Source of the DNA: Roseateles violae | GTDB taxonomy: Bacteria; Pseudomonadota; Gammaproteobacteria; Burkholderiales; Burkholderiaceae_C | Length of the DNA: 64,000 nt | Direction: 5' to 3' | NCBI RefSeq assembly: GCF_030410485.1 | Contig: NZ_JAUHHC010000003.1 | Coordinates: forward strand, 558,001-622,000 | Part shown: in pieces, positions 37,501 to 45,225 of the stretch | Layout: each line of letters begins with the position of its first letter | Numbering within the stretch: position 1 is the first letter of the stretch | The notes under the pieces: model-generated | Database searches by the model: none | What the model was told of the DNA's origin: nothing | Seen by the model: only the letters and a program-made list of their open reading frames with translations | Program-made: the position numbers and the translations under genes

Positions 37501-38169
37501 CACCTGACGGCCTACCAGGATGCCGCCTATGCCCAGCGCTACCGCGCTCTGGTCGAACGCGTGCGCAAGGCCGAGGCGCAGCTGGGCGAAGCGGGCCGGA
37601 GCGAGCGCCTGACCAAGGCCGTCGCGCGCTACTACGCCAAGCTGCTGGCGATCAAGGACGAATGGGAGGTCGCGCGGCTCTATACCGATGGGACATTCGA
37701 GAAGAACTTGCGCGCCCAGTTCGAGGGCTGGGACTCGCTGTCCTTCCATATGGCGCCGCCGCTGCTGGCCAAGCCCGGCCCGGACGGCCGCGCCAGGAAG
37801 CTGGAGCTCGGTTCCTGGACCTTCAAGGCCTTGAAGCTGATGGCCCGCTTCAAGGGCCTGCGCGGCACGGCGCTGGACGTCTTCGGCAAGACCGAGGAGC
37901 GCCGCATGGAGCGTCAGCTGATCGCCGACTACGAACGGCTGGTCGACGAGGTCCTGTCCAAGCTGACGGCCGAAAAGATCGACATCGCCGCCAAGCTGCT
38001 GCGCCTGCCCGAGGGCATCCGCGGCTACGGCCATGTCAAGCTGGCCAATGTGGCGACGGTGCGCGCGCAGCAGAAGGAGCTGCTCGACCGTTTCCACGGC
38101 CGCGCGGCGGAGGCGCCGGTGCAGATCGTCGCCGCGCCGCAGCGGGTCAAGAGCGTCAGCGAACTCTGA
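34597..38169 (+). CDS. fused indolepyruvate-type 2-oxoacid:ferredoxin oxidoreductase
   Basis: This 1190-residue enzyme fuses the alpha (TPP and pyrimidine-binding) and beta/gamma parts. The N-terminal part has GFVSGYRGSPLGMVDQ and NEDLAATACLGVQ; the TPP region has GDGTYYHSGYLAIRQA and YNDAVAMTGGQPVDGQ. Cysteine clusters CEGCGDCGQASNC and CNKDFSCVNGFCPSF probably bind one iron-sulfur cluster, and the C-terminal gamma domain starts LLVTGVGGTGVVTVGALVS. It oxidatively decarboxylates 2-oxo acids to acyl-CoA. In Burkholderiales this family is thought to act on branched-chain or aromatic oxo acids and could supply isovaleryl-CoA for LiuA. It starts with AGGAG upstream. Confidence 0.9.
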   Translation: MSSPESKPQQQPALRDYKLSDNLAASSGVVFLTGTQALVRLLLAQKAQDERAGLNTAGFVSGYRGSPLGMVDQQLWKAKKFLDAAKINFLPAINEDLAATACLGVQRVALDPKRTADGVFAMWYGKGPGVDRSGDALKHGNVYGTSKQGGVLVVCGDDHGCVSSSTPHQSDLALQAWSMPIVHPGNVAEYLEFGLYGWALSRFSGAWVGFKAISEVVESGMTVDLDSVPLDFELPVDHVPPTDLHIRQVDLPSLELESRLEHKLNAVRAFTKLNSIDKHIVASPSATLGIVTVGKAHYDFMEVLRRLDLDPNALAAAGVRVYKVGLVYPLETTRMAEFAQGLTDMLVIEEKAPVVERQIKELLYHLPDAQRPRVVGKTDEHGAPVLSSLGELRPSRIMSTVADWLARLNPALDRRHLVVDFLTPCLLSNAADGVRRQPYFCSGCPHNTSTKLPEGSRALAGIGCHFMASWMERGTSGLIQMGAEGVDWAAASRFTSEKHVFQNLGDGTYYHSGYLAIRQAIAAKTNITYKILYNDAVAMTGGQPVDGQTSVPQIARQVEAEGVKRLVVVSDEIGKYQGHEKLFPPGTSFHDRSELDKVQRELREIEGVTVLIYDQTCAAEKRRRRKKGEFPDPPKRIFINEQVCEGCGDCGQASNCLSVVPVETDFGRKRAIEQSSCNKDFSCVNGFCPSFVSVHGAQLKKKVGAGYTAQDLAREIAAIPQPAPWSWTGPFDLLVTGVGGTGVVTVGALVSMAAHLEGKQASVLDFMGFAQKGGSVLSFVRLAPTQDLLNQVRIDTQQADVLLACDMVVGASPDALGTVKPGRTVILANTHELPTAAFVRNPDASLQGDSLLAKMRHAVGENRELLSTIDAQAIAQQLMGDTMPSNIVMLGACWQRGLIPISEAAMMRAIELNGVAVEGNKTAFALGRLAIAAPEAIKRLAGVQAPVVQWLNFERLDGEDGLIARRVAHLTAYQDAAYAQRYRALVERVRKAEAQLGEAGRSERLTKAVARYYAKLLAIKDEWEVARLYTDGTFEKNLRAQFEGWDSLSFHMAPPLLAKPGPDGRARKLELGSWTFKALKLMARFKGLRGTALDVFGKTEERRMERQLIADYERLVDEVLSKLTAEKIDIAAKLLRLPEGIRGYGHVKLANVATVRAQQKELLDRFHGRAAEAPVQIVAAPQRVKSVSEL

Positions 38170-38184
38170 TCGGCAGCGCCTTCC

Positions 38185-38607
38185 TCAGCAGCCGAAGGAA
38201 TTCACCGTGCCATTGCGCTTCAGCGTCAGGGTCGGCCGCCCCGAGGCGGCCGGCGGCGTCAGCAGCAATGTGTCCGTGCCCTGCAGCCGCCCCTCGTAGC
38301 TGGAGGCCAGCGGCGCGGCCGGCTCGCTCTGGCCGGGCTTCAGCGTCAGGCTGAGGCTGCAGCCGGACCAGGTCCCGCCGAACTGCTTCTGCACCCCATC
38401 GACATTGAAGTTGGCCGTGTCCAGCGTGCCGCTGGCCGTCGTCGGCTGATCGGGCAGCAGAAAGGCCTGGACGGTGCTGCCGCCGGCGCTGCCCTCGAAG
38501 CCGAACACGAACAGCGGCACGACCAGCACCTCGGTGCCGCCGCCACAGGCGCCCAGGGTCAGCGCGGCCAGCAGGGCCGCCGCGGATGTCCTCGTCTTGC
38601 TCATCAT
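38185..38607 (-). CDS. small lipoprotein ending the envelope operon
   Basis: The 140-residue protein starts MMSKTRTSAAALLAALTLGA with a lipobox (LTLGACGGG). The body is beta-rich (FVFGFEGSAGGSTVQAFLL; GTWSGCSLSLTLKPG) and ends VNSFGC, so two cysteines could bridge. No family is recognised. The ATG overlaps the stop of the protease gene (TGATG), giving translational coupling, and AGGAG precedes it. It probably sits in the outer membrane or periplasm. Confidence 0.7.
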   Translation of the reverse strand: MMSKTRTSAAALLAALTLGACGGGTEVLVVPLFVFGFEGSAGGSTVQAFLLPDQPTTASGTLDTANFNVDGVQKQFGGTWSGCSLSLTLKPGQSEPAAPLASSYEGRLQGTDTLLLTPPAASGRPTLTLKRNGTVNSFGC

Positions 38608-39749
38608 CACTTCTCCTTCGTCAACTGGCGCAGGAACTGCGCCATGTTCCGCTCCAGGCGCTGCAGATCGGGCTCCAGCGCCTGCATCTGCGCGCGCAGC
38701 GCGGCATTGCCCTGCTGGCGGCGGTAGATCTCGGCCATGTCCGCATTGCTGCGCCAGAAATTCAGGTGAATCGCCCAGAGCTGCTCGCGCAGCGTCCGCC
38801 AGGCCGGCAGCAGCTCGGGTGGCCAGTCCTGCGCCAGGCTGCCGTCGTGCTTCTCGCGCACCAGCAGGAAGCGGCTCACCGCGGCGTTGTAGGCCTTGAC
38901 GAAATCGTCCAGCGTCGGCCGCGCCACCTGCTCCTGCTGCAGCAGCATGTGGACATTGCGCAGCGCCAGCAGGTACTGGTTGAGCGTCTCGGCCAGATCG
39001 ATCTCGGCCGCGCGCGGATCGCCGGGCGGCCAGTTGCGCGCCTCCTCCAGCCGCCAGGGCACCTCGCCCAGGGCCCGCACCCGGCGCTGCAGATCGGCGA
39101 TGTCGTGCACCGTCGTCGTCAGGTCCTCGGCCGATTTCATCAGGCCGATCACGCCGCGCCCGCTCAGCACCGGTGCGCCCGAGCTGCCGCCTTGCACGGC
39201 GGCGAAGTCGATGCGCAGATTGCCGGCGGCGTCGGCGCCCGCGCGCACCCGGCCCGGCGCGGGCACCGGCGCGCATTCGTCATTGCTGCCCAGCAGCCAC
39301 ACCGCCTCTTCGACGGCAACGCCGGGCGCCAAGGCCCGGGTTAGCGCCTCGTAGCCGGCCGGCCGCGGCAGCGTCAGCAGCTGCACGTCCTGGGCGCTGC
39401 CCTCCCAGCCGGGCCAGGGGCTGGCCGGCAGCTCGCGGCGCTGCTCGTCGGCGCACAGCCGCGCGCGGATGCGCTGGCTCATCCGCTCCGGCTCGCCGCT
39501 GCCGCGCATGCCGAGCCGGACCACGACATGGCGCGCGGTGAGCACCCACAAGGTGCTGGCATCGGCGCCGACGACCAGACCGAAACCATGCTCGCCGATA
39601 TCGTCGGCGGCCAGCAGCACCAGGTTGTGGCTGAGCCGGCGCGCCAGCCCCGGGCCGTCGAGGAAGCTCGCCTCCTGCGCCAGCGCGGCCGCGGCGCAGA
39701 CGGACAGCGCCAGGCTCAGGCCTGCGCAGCGAACTGCTTGCGCAACCAT
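38607..39749 (-). CDS. secreted trypsin-like serine protease with helical C-terminal domain
   Basis: The 380-residue protein has a signal peptide (CAGLSLALSVCAAAALAQ). A chymotrypsin-fold domain follows: catalytic histidine in WVLTARHVVVRLG, probable aspartate in AQDVQLLTLP and nucleophile serine in AVQGGSSGAPVLSG. The C-terminal 150 residues are helical (RTLREQLWAIHLNFWRSN; RRQQGNAALRAQMQALE) and likely form a coiled coil, with no PDZ domain, unlike DegP. It is embedded in an operon of envelope genes and overlaps the stop of the upstream gene by 34 bases. Its target is unknown. Confidence 0.78.
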   Translation of the reverse strand: MVAQAVRCAGLSLALSVCAAAALAQEASFLDGPGLARRLSHNLVLLAADDIGEHGFGLVVGADASTLWVLTARHVVVRLGMRGSGEPERMSQRIRARLCADEQRRELPASPWPGWEGSAQDVQLLTLPRPAGYEALTRALAPGVAVEEAVWLLGSNDECAPVPAPGRVRAGADAAGNLRIDFAAVQGGSSGAPVLSGRGVIGLMKSAEDLTTTVHDIADLQRRVRALGEVPWRLEEARNWPPGDPRAAEIDLAETLNQYLLALRNVHMLLQQEQVARPTLDDFVKAYNAAVSRFLLVREKHDGSLAQDWPPELLPAWRTLREQLWAIHLNFWRSNADMAEIYRRQQGNAALRAQMQALEPDLQRLERNMAQFLRQLTKEK

Positions 39750-40789
39750 GTGCTGATGCCCCACAACAGACCGGCGGCGCTCCACAGCAGGCCGAGGCTG
39801 TGGTTGTGCGCCAGGTATTCGAGCAGGCTCGGCGATAGCGAGCGGGCGAAGCCGCCGGTCGCCGAGCGGATCGCGCCGGCCGAGCCGCTCAGCTTCAGCC
39901 GCAGGCTGTCGCCGAGCTGCAGCTCGCATTGCTCGACGCGCAAGCCATCGAGTTCCAGCGTGCTGCCGGCGCCCAGCTGCAGCTCGCGCTCGACCGCCGG
40001 CAGCCGCAGCGTCGCGGCGCGCAGCGCGGACAGCAGCTCGACCTTGCCGCCGGCGCCCGGCGCACGCTCGACGAAGCGCAGCGCCGATGGCCGCAGCCCG
40101 CGCCATGGCCAGATCTGCCCGGCCGCGCGCGGCAGCCACAGCTCGGTCGCCCCGCCCTCGGCGCTCAGGCGCAGCCATTCGGCCATCGGCACCTGCGCCG
40201 TCGTGCGCGCCGCACCGCCGAGGCTGCTGGCGACCGCGCCGCCGAACTCGAACGCGACCGCATGCGCGGCACCCTCGATTGCCAGCCGGGCGCCGGCGCT
40301 GCCGGCCTCGATGTCCAGCCGCGCGCCCTGGCCCAGCTCGAGGCTGCGCAGCTTCAGCCGCTCGGCGCGCAGCAGCAGCGGGCTGAGCCCCTCCTCGCGC
40401 GCACGCTGCATCAGCCCAGCGTCGGCCGACTCGAGCCGGCCATAGCCCTCGGCCCGCAGATCGCCGGCCAGCGCCTGGGCGCCCAGCTGGCCGGCCTCCT
40501 CCAGCCGCAGCTGGGCCGCGCCGGCTTCCGCCTCGAGCGCGAACTGCACGCGCGGCATCGGCCACAGCGCCACCAGCGAGACCAGGGCCGCCACGATGGC
40601 CAGCGCCAGCAATTGCCGCCGCCAGCTCGGCCGCCGCGCGCTCGCCAGCGCCTCCTCGATCAGCTGCAGCCGCGTCCGCAAGGCCTGCAGCTCGGCCAGT
40701 GGCGCCCCATCGATCAGGCCCTGGCGCAGCTGCTCGCGCAGCGCCTGCGCCTGCGCGGACAAGCCGGCCGCTTGCTCAGGGCTTGTCAT
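39716..40789 (-). CDS. two-helix membrane protein with coiled coil and large beta domain, unknown
   Basis: I do not recognise a family for this 357-residue protein. An N-terminal cytoplasmic coiled coil (LSAQAQALREQLRQGLID; ALRTRLQLIEEALASARR) precedes a membrane helix (LLALAIVAALVSLVALW, about 61-77). A long hydrophobic-patterned, beta-rich periplasmic region follows, full of LxLxxG repeats (LKLRSLELGQGARLDIEAGS), then a terminal helix SLGLLWSAAGLLWGISTWL. It overlaps both neighbours (14 bases upstream, 34 downstream), so its synthesis is coupled to theirs. Confidence 0.65.
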   Translation of the reverse strand: MTSPEQAAGLSAQAQALREQLRQGLIDGAPLAELQALRTRLQLIEEALASARRPSWRRQLLALAIVAALVSLVALWPMPRVQFALEAEAGAAQLRLEEAGQLGAQALAGDLRAEGYGRLESADAGLMQRAREEGLSPLLLRAERLKLRSLELGQGARLDIEAGSAGARLAIEGAAHAVAFEFGGAVASSLGGAARTTAQVPMAEWLRLSAEGGATELWLPRAAGQIWPWRGLRPSALRFVERAPGAGGKVELLSALRAATLRLPAVERELQLGAGSTLELDGLRVEQCELQLGDSLRLKLSGSAGAIRSATGGFARSLSPSLLEYLAHNHSLGLLWSAAGLLWGISTWLRKQFAAQA

Positions 40790-41540
40790 CCTGCGGCCCC
40801 AGCACGATGAACTGCAGCAGCGGCAGGGGCTGCCCCTGGGCATCGAGCGCGCGCACGTCGATGCGCTGCCCCCGTCCGTCCGCCGGGCGCGGCATCGGCA
40901 GCGCGATGCGTTCCCAGGCGAACAGCGGCGGGCCCGCGAGCTCCTGCCAGGCACCGGGCGCCTGGCCGAGGCGATAGGCGCGCCAGGCGATGGCCGAGAT
41001 CGCGACCGAGGGCCGCAGCACCGCATAGGCGGTCTGCTCGGCCTCGCCCTCGCTTGCCCCCACCGGCGCCAGCGCCGGCACTTCACCGGCCGGCTCGGCG
41101 CGCGCCAGCAGGCCGAGATCGCGCAGGCTCAGGCGGGTCGACGCCAGCATGGGGCCGGCGTTCCAGTGCAGGGTCGCGCCGCGCGGCAGCGCCGCATCGA
41201 CGCGGTAGAGCGGCGTCGAGCGCAGCGGCTGGATGGTCAGCTGGAGGTCCAGCCCGGCCAGCCCGCGCAAGGCCAGGCGGCCCTGGGCGTCGGCCGCCAG
41301 GCTGCCCGGGGGCGCACGCGTCAGCGAGACCAGCTCCAGAAAGGGCTGGGACACATTGCGCTCGAAGAAGCCCTCGCAGCGCGGCGGATCGCTGGCCGGC
41401 GCATAGGCCGGCTGGCGCCCCTGGGCAGGCTGCAGCCGCGCGCAGGCCGGGGCCTGCGCCTGCGCGGCCGTCAGCAGACACAGGCCGGCCGCGGCGGCAA
41501 GGCCGCGGCGGAGCAGCAGACCGGTGGACGGCAGCAGCAT
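40776..41540 (-). CDS. secreted protein of unknown function in envelope operon
   Basis: The 254-residue protein has a signal peptide (LLLRRGLAAAAGLCLLTAAQ, cleavage near AQA) and a mature domain of about 225 residues. Two early cysteines (PACARLQ, PPRCEGFFERN) may pair. The rest is beta-rich (GATLHWNAGPMLASTRLSL; FAWERIALPMPRPADGRG) and ends QFIVLGPQDDKP. Start at 41540 has GGGGAG upstream. It overlaps the next gene by 14 bases. No known family is apparent. Confidence 0.65.
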   Translation of the reverse strand: MLLPSTGLLLRRGLAAAAGLCLLTAAQAQAPACARLQPAQGRQPAYAPASDPPRCEGFFERNVSQPFLELVSLTRAPPGSLAADAQGRLALRGLAGLDLQLTIQPLRSTPLYRVDAALPRGATLHWNAGPMLASTRLSLRDLGLLARAEPAGEVPALAPVGASEGEAEQTAYAVLRPSVAISAIAWRAYRLGQAPGAWQELAGPPLFAWERIALPMPRPADGRGQRIDVRALDAQGQPLPLLQFIVLGPQDDKP

Positions 41541-41626
41541 CTCGGCGCTCCCCGGATCGCGGGCGATCCGCACAGCGACGATTCTAGTGAGCGGGCCGCG
41601 CCCCGGCCGAGCCGGCCCGGCGGGCG

Positions 41627-42109
41627 CTAGCGGATCAGCACCTCGACCCGGCGCGCCTCGCGCGGCGTGCCGCTGCCGGTGCTCAGCGCCGGCTTCTGCA
41701 GCGCCAGCGCCGCCTCGGCCACGCCCAGGCGCAGGAGTGCGTCGCGCACCGCCTCGGCGCGGCGGCGCGCCAGATCGGCGTTCAGCGCCGCGTCGCCGCT
41801 GGCGTCGTGATAGCCGCTGATGACGACGCTGCGGCCCTCGGCCAGCGACTGCATCAGGGCGCTCAGCGCGGCATCGGCGCCCTCGGCCAATTCGGCGCTG
41901 GCGGTGGCGAAGAAGAACTTGACGACGCCGTTCTCGACCACGATGGCGGCAACCTCGTCCGCCCCGGCCAGGGCCGGCGGCTTGGCCGGCCGGCTCTTGT
42001 AGACGCCGATGCCGATCGCCAGGCACAGCACCAGCACGACCAGGATGCCGACCAGGCGCAAGGCGACGCCTTCGTCCTCGTCGAGATACGCGTTCGGGTT
42101 CGTCGCCAT
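41627..42109 (-). CDS. OmpA-family peptidoglycan-binding protein with N-terminal membrane anchor
   Basis: The 160-residue protein has an acidic N-terminus, one membrane helix (LVGILVVLVLCLAIGIGVY) and an OmpA-like domain. The peptidoglycan-binding aspartate and arginine lie in GYHDASGDAALNADLARRRA. It is shorter than full OmpA domains and anchored in the inner membrane like MotB or similar proteins, so it may hold an inner-membrane complex to the cell wall. It follows the sensor kinase gene by 23 bases and precedes the secreted-protein gene by 86. Confidence 0.82.
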   Translation of the reverse strand: MATNPNAYLDEDEGVALRLVGILVVLVLCLAIGIGVYKSRPAKPPALAGADEVAAIVVENGVVKFFFATASAELAEGADAALSALMQSLAEGRSVVISGYHDASGDAALNADLARRRAEAVRDALLRLGVAEAALALQKPALSTGSGTPREARRVEVLIR

Positions 42110-42132
42110 CGCGGACTCCTCGCGGCGTCCGC

Positions 42133-43560
42133 TCAGGCCGCGGACTCGCCGGATTGTACGGAGGCCGCCGGCGGCGTGAGCAGCGGTAGCAGCAGCTGGA
42201 CGCGCAGGCCCTGGCCCTGCGCGCCGGCATGCAGGCTCAAGCTGCCGCCATGGCGGGCGGCGATGTCGTGCGCGATCGCCAGGCCCAGGCCGCTGCCATT
42301 GCCGCTGGCCGCCGGCCCGCGCTGGAAGCGCCGCAGCATCTGATGGTGCAGCGCGGCCGGGATGCCGGGACCGGTATCCTCCACCTCCAGCAGCGCCCGG
42401 CCCTCGCGCTGGCCGGTGCGCACGGTCACGCGCGCGCCCTCGCCGGCATAGCTGAGGCTGTTGTGGATCAGGTTCGCCAGCAGCTCGCGCAAGAGAAAGC
42501 CCTGGCCCAGCACCGGCGCCGGCTGCAGCTCGAAGCCCAGGTCCTGGCCGGCCGCGACCGCGCGCGGCACCCAGTCCTCGGCGGCCTCGGCGGCGATATC
42601 GCGCAGGTCCAGCTCGCGCTGCGGATCCTGCGGCAGGGCCGCGTCGGCGCGCGCCATCGACAGCATCTGTTGGGCCAGGCGCGCGCTGCGGTCGACGCTG
42701 GTCTGCAGGCGCTTGAGCAGCGGCTCGACGGCCGCGTCATGCGGCTCCAGCAGGGCCAGGTCGATCTCGGTGCGCAGCGAGGTCAGCGGCGTGCGCAGCT
42801 GATGCGCGGCATTGGACAGGAATTCCTGCTGCCCCGAGGCGGCCAGGCGCAGGCGCTCGAACAGGCGGTTCAGCGCGGCGATCAGCGGACCGACCTCGGC
42901 CGGCACCGGCTGCGACAGCGGCTCCAGCCGGTCCAGATCGCGTTGCTCGACCTCGGCGCTGAGCTCGCCCAGCGGCCGCAGGCCCTGCTGGATCGCCAGC
43001 CGGCCGGCCAGCACCAGGCCGGCCGACAGCACCAGCATGGTCACCAGCACGGCCAGCATCAGCTCGCGGCGCAGCGCCACCCGCTTGCCGGTGGTCTCGG
43101 CGACGCGCACCTGGCAGACATTGCCGACCACGCCGCAGGCCACGCCCAGCGAGACCAGGCGCAGCGTCTCGCCGCCAAGCTCGATGTCGCGGAAGTTCCA
43201 ATCGCCGGCGCCCAGCTCGATCTGCGGCCCGGCCAGTTGCCGGTCACCCAGCAAGGCCTGGCCCTCCGGCGCCAGCACCAGGTAGTAGATATGGTCGACG
43301 CGGTCGAAGCGCAGCGCGCGGTCGGTCTGGCCCGAGACCTCGACCAGCAGCTCGCCGTCATGCGTGCGGATGAAATTGCTGATCGCCAACGCCGTGTCGC
43401 CCAGGCCCAGGTCCAGCCAGCTGACGGCGGTGTCGTGCATCAGCCGGTACAGCGCGAAGCTGCCGGCCGGCACGGCAATCAGCAGCGGCAGGATCAGCCA
43501 CCAGAACAGGCGCTGCTTGAGGCTCAGCGGCGCGCGCCAGCCAATGCGCCGCTCAGGCAG
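42133..43560 (-). CDS. TctE-like sensor histidine kinase
   Basis: The protein of about 475 residues has two membrane helices (WWLILPLLIAVPAGSFALY; MLAVLVTMLVLSAGLVL) around a periplasmic 2CSK_N-type domain ending VCQVRVAETTGKR. HAMP, HisKA (EFLSNAAHQLRTPLTSL) and HATPase regions (ELLANLIHNSL; GSGLGLAIAHDIAARHGG) follow. The sensor domain has VACGVVGNVCQV, two cysteines six apart that could sense redox. No ATG, GTG or TTG is in frame before the first membrane helix; I mark a CTG at 43560 overlapping the regulator's stop, with GGGAGG upstream, as the likeliest start, and it is unusual. Confidence 0.85.
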   Translation of the reverse strand: MPERRIGWRAPLSLKQRLFWWLILPLLIAVPAGSFALYRLMHDTAVSWLDLGLGDTALAISNFIRTHDGELLVEVSGQTDRALRFDRVDHIYYLVLAPEGQALLGDRQLAGPQIELGAGDWNFRDIELGGETLRLVSLGVACGVVGNVCQVRVAETTGKRVALRRELMLAVLVTMLVLSAGLVLAGRLAIQQGLRPLGELSAEVEQRDLDRLEPLSQPVPAEVGPLIAALNRLFERLRLAASGQQEFLSNAAHQLRTPLTSLRTEIDLALLEPHDAAVEPLLKRLQTSVDRSARLAQQMLSMARADAALPQDPQRELDLRDIAAEAAEDWVPRAVAAGQDLGFELQPAPVLGQGFLLRELLANLIHNSLSYAGEGARVTVRTGQREGRALLEVEDTGPGIPAALHHQMLRRFQRGPAASGNGSGLGLAIAHDIAARHGGSLSLHAGAQGQGLRVQLLLPLLTPPAASVQSGESAA

Positions 43561-44242
43561 ACGGCCTCCCGACCAAGGGGGACTCTTCGAGGAGATAGCC
43601 GAAGCCGCGCACGGTGCGCACCTGGATGCCGGCCGGCTCGAGCTTGCCGCGCAGGCGCGAGATGCAGACCTCGATCGCGTTGTCGGTCGTGCTCTGGTCC
43701 CAGCCATTGCTGGCCGAGGCGATCAGCTCCTTGGCGACGACCTTGCCGACGCGCGACATCATGAAGCTGAGCACCTCCCACTCGCGCGCCGACAGCGCCA
43801 GCGGCTCCTCGCCGAGCCAGGCGCGGCGCGCCTCCAGGTCCATGCGCAGGCCGGCCAGCCGCAGCTCGTTGCCCAGCCGCGCCTGGCTGCGCCGCACCAG
43901 CGCACGGGCGCGGGCGATCAACTCGGCCAGCGCGAAGGGCTTGACCAGATAGTCGTCGGCGCCACCCTCGAGACCGCGCACCCGGTCCTCGACCGCGTCG
44001 CGCGCGGTCAGCAGCAGCACCGGGATCTGGCTGCCCTGAGCGCGCACCCGGCGCAGGGTCTCGAAGCCGTCGATGCCCGACAGGCCGATGTCCAGGATCA
44101 GCAGGTCGTAGCGATCCTCGCGCAGCGACAGCGGCACCGGCTCGCCGCGCGCGCTGCAATCGACGACCCAGCCCTGCGAGCGCAGCGCGCGGGCGGTCGA
44201 TTCGGCCAGGAGTTCATCGTCTTCGACGAGCAGGATGCGCAC
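43553..44242 (-). CDS. OmpR-family response regulator (TctD/QseB-like)
   Basis: The 229-residue protein has a receiver domain with the phospho-acceptor aspartate in YDLLILDIGLSGIDG, the acidic pair LVEDDELLAES and the lysine of DDYLVKPFA, and a winged-helix DNA-binding domain (NAIEVCISRLRGKLEPAGIQ; TVRGFGYLL). It pairs with the adjacent kinase. It is the first gene of a minus-strand run that continues through five envelope genes, which are likely targets or co-transcribed. Its 3' end overlaps the kinase start. Confidence 0.92.
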   Translation of the reverse strand: MRILLVEDDELLAESTARALRSQGWVVDCSARGEPVPLSLREDRYDLLILDIGLSGIDGFETLRRVRAQGSQIPVLLLTARDAVEDRVRGLEGGADDYLVKPFALAELIARARALVRRSQARLGNELRLAGLRMDLEARRAWLGEEPLALSAREWEVLSFMMSRVGKVVAKELIASASNGWDQSTTDNAIEVCISRLRGKLEPAGIQVRTVRGFGYLLEESPLVGRPSA

Positions 44243-44409
44243 GGCGGGCTTCGGTTGGTTGAATAGCCGCCCAGCTTAACGCCGCTTTGTTGCCGGCCTG
44301 TATCGCAGTCCGCCCAAAACCCGTCTCGTGGCTCCGCCATTCGCGTCTCGACGGCTTTCTGCAAGCTTGAGGACAAGCTGCCGACAAGCCCACCCCCTAG
44401 CCTGCGCGG

Positions 44410-45225
44410 ATGGACTTCGCCCCGGCCCCTTCAGCCACCGTGCTGCTGCTGCACGGCCTGTGCGGCAATCCACTGGAGCTGGCGCCGCTGGCGCGCCGGC
44501 TGCGCGAGGCCGGCCACCGGGTGGAGGCGCCCGATCTGCCCGGCTACGGCGTGCCGGTCGAGACGGCCGGTCGGGCACCCGCGCCGGTGCCGCCCTTCGA
44601 GCAATGGCTGGAGCAGGCGCGCGCGCATTACGACGCGCTGGCCGGCGAGCGGCCGACGGCGCCGCCCATCGTCGGCGGTCTCGGCAGCGGCGCCCTGCTG
44701 GCCCTGGGCCTGGGCCTGCAGCGGCGGCCGGGCGCCCTGCTGCTGCTGTCGACCTGTCTGCACAGCGACGGCTGGGCGGTGCCGGCCTGGCAGCGCCTGC
44801 TGCCGCTGGGCGCCGTGCCGGCGGCGCTGCGCCAGCGCCTGGCCTGGCGCGAACGCGCGCCATTCGGGCTGAAGAACGAGCAGCTGCGCGCGTGGGTCGC
44901 GCAGGCGCTGCGCGCCACCACCGTCTCGCCGGCCGGCGCCGCGCGCACGCCGCTGGCCGCGCTGCACGAACGCGCGCGGCTGCAGCGCTATCTGCGCCCG
45001 CATCTGCGCGATGTCGAGGCGCCAGCGCTGATCCTGCACGCGCGCGCCGACGAGCTGGCCGGGCCGCGCTCGGTCATCGAGCTGCGCCGCGCGCTGCCGA
45101 ACAGCCGCACGCAATGGTTCGACCGCAGCTATTCGCTGCTGAGCCTGGACCAGGAGCGCGGCGCGGTCGCCGACGCGGCGCTGGGCTTTCTGGACGAGCT
45201 GCGGCCGCAGCGGCTGGCGGCCTAG
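44410..45225 (+). CDS. alpha/beta hydrolase-fold protein with lost catalytic Ser and His
   Basis: The 271-residue protein matches the carboxylesterase Est30-like fold (TVLLLHGLCGNPLELAPL; ILHARADELAGPRSV), but two catalytic residues are gone. The nucleophile elbow reads GGLGSGALLALG, where active relatives have GLSxGG, so glycine takes the serine position. The histidine region reads FDRSYSLLSLDQER, where relatives have SGHVxTLDQE, so serine replaces histidine. Only the aspartate (ARADE) remains. It is therefore predicted inactive as an esterase, and may bind a ligand. It has no signal peptide and converges on the isomerase-like gene with a 4-base overlap. Confidence 0.8.
   Translation: MDFAPAPSATVLLLHGLCGNPLELAPLARRLREAGHRVEAPDLPGYGVPVETAGRAPAPVPPFEQWLEQARAHYDALAGERPTAPPIVGGLGSGALLALGLGLQRRPGALLLLSTCLHSDGWAVPAWQRLLPLGAVPAALRQRLAWRERAPFGLKNEQLRAWVAQALRATTVSPAGAARTPLAALHERARLQRYLRPHLRDVEAPALILHARADELAGPRSVIELRRALPNSRTQWFDRSYSLLSLDQERGAVADAALGFLDELRPQRLAA

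Noticed and set aside
38607-40565. Long 652-residue frame joining the protease to upstream sequence
   Set aside because: The first 270 residues are a shadow of the coiled-coil membrane protein gene; the signal peptide marks the start at 39749.
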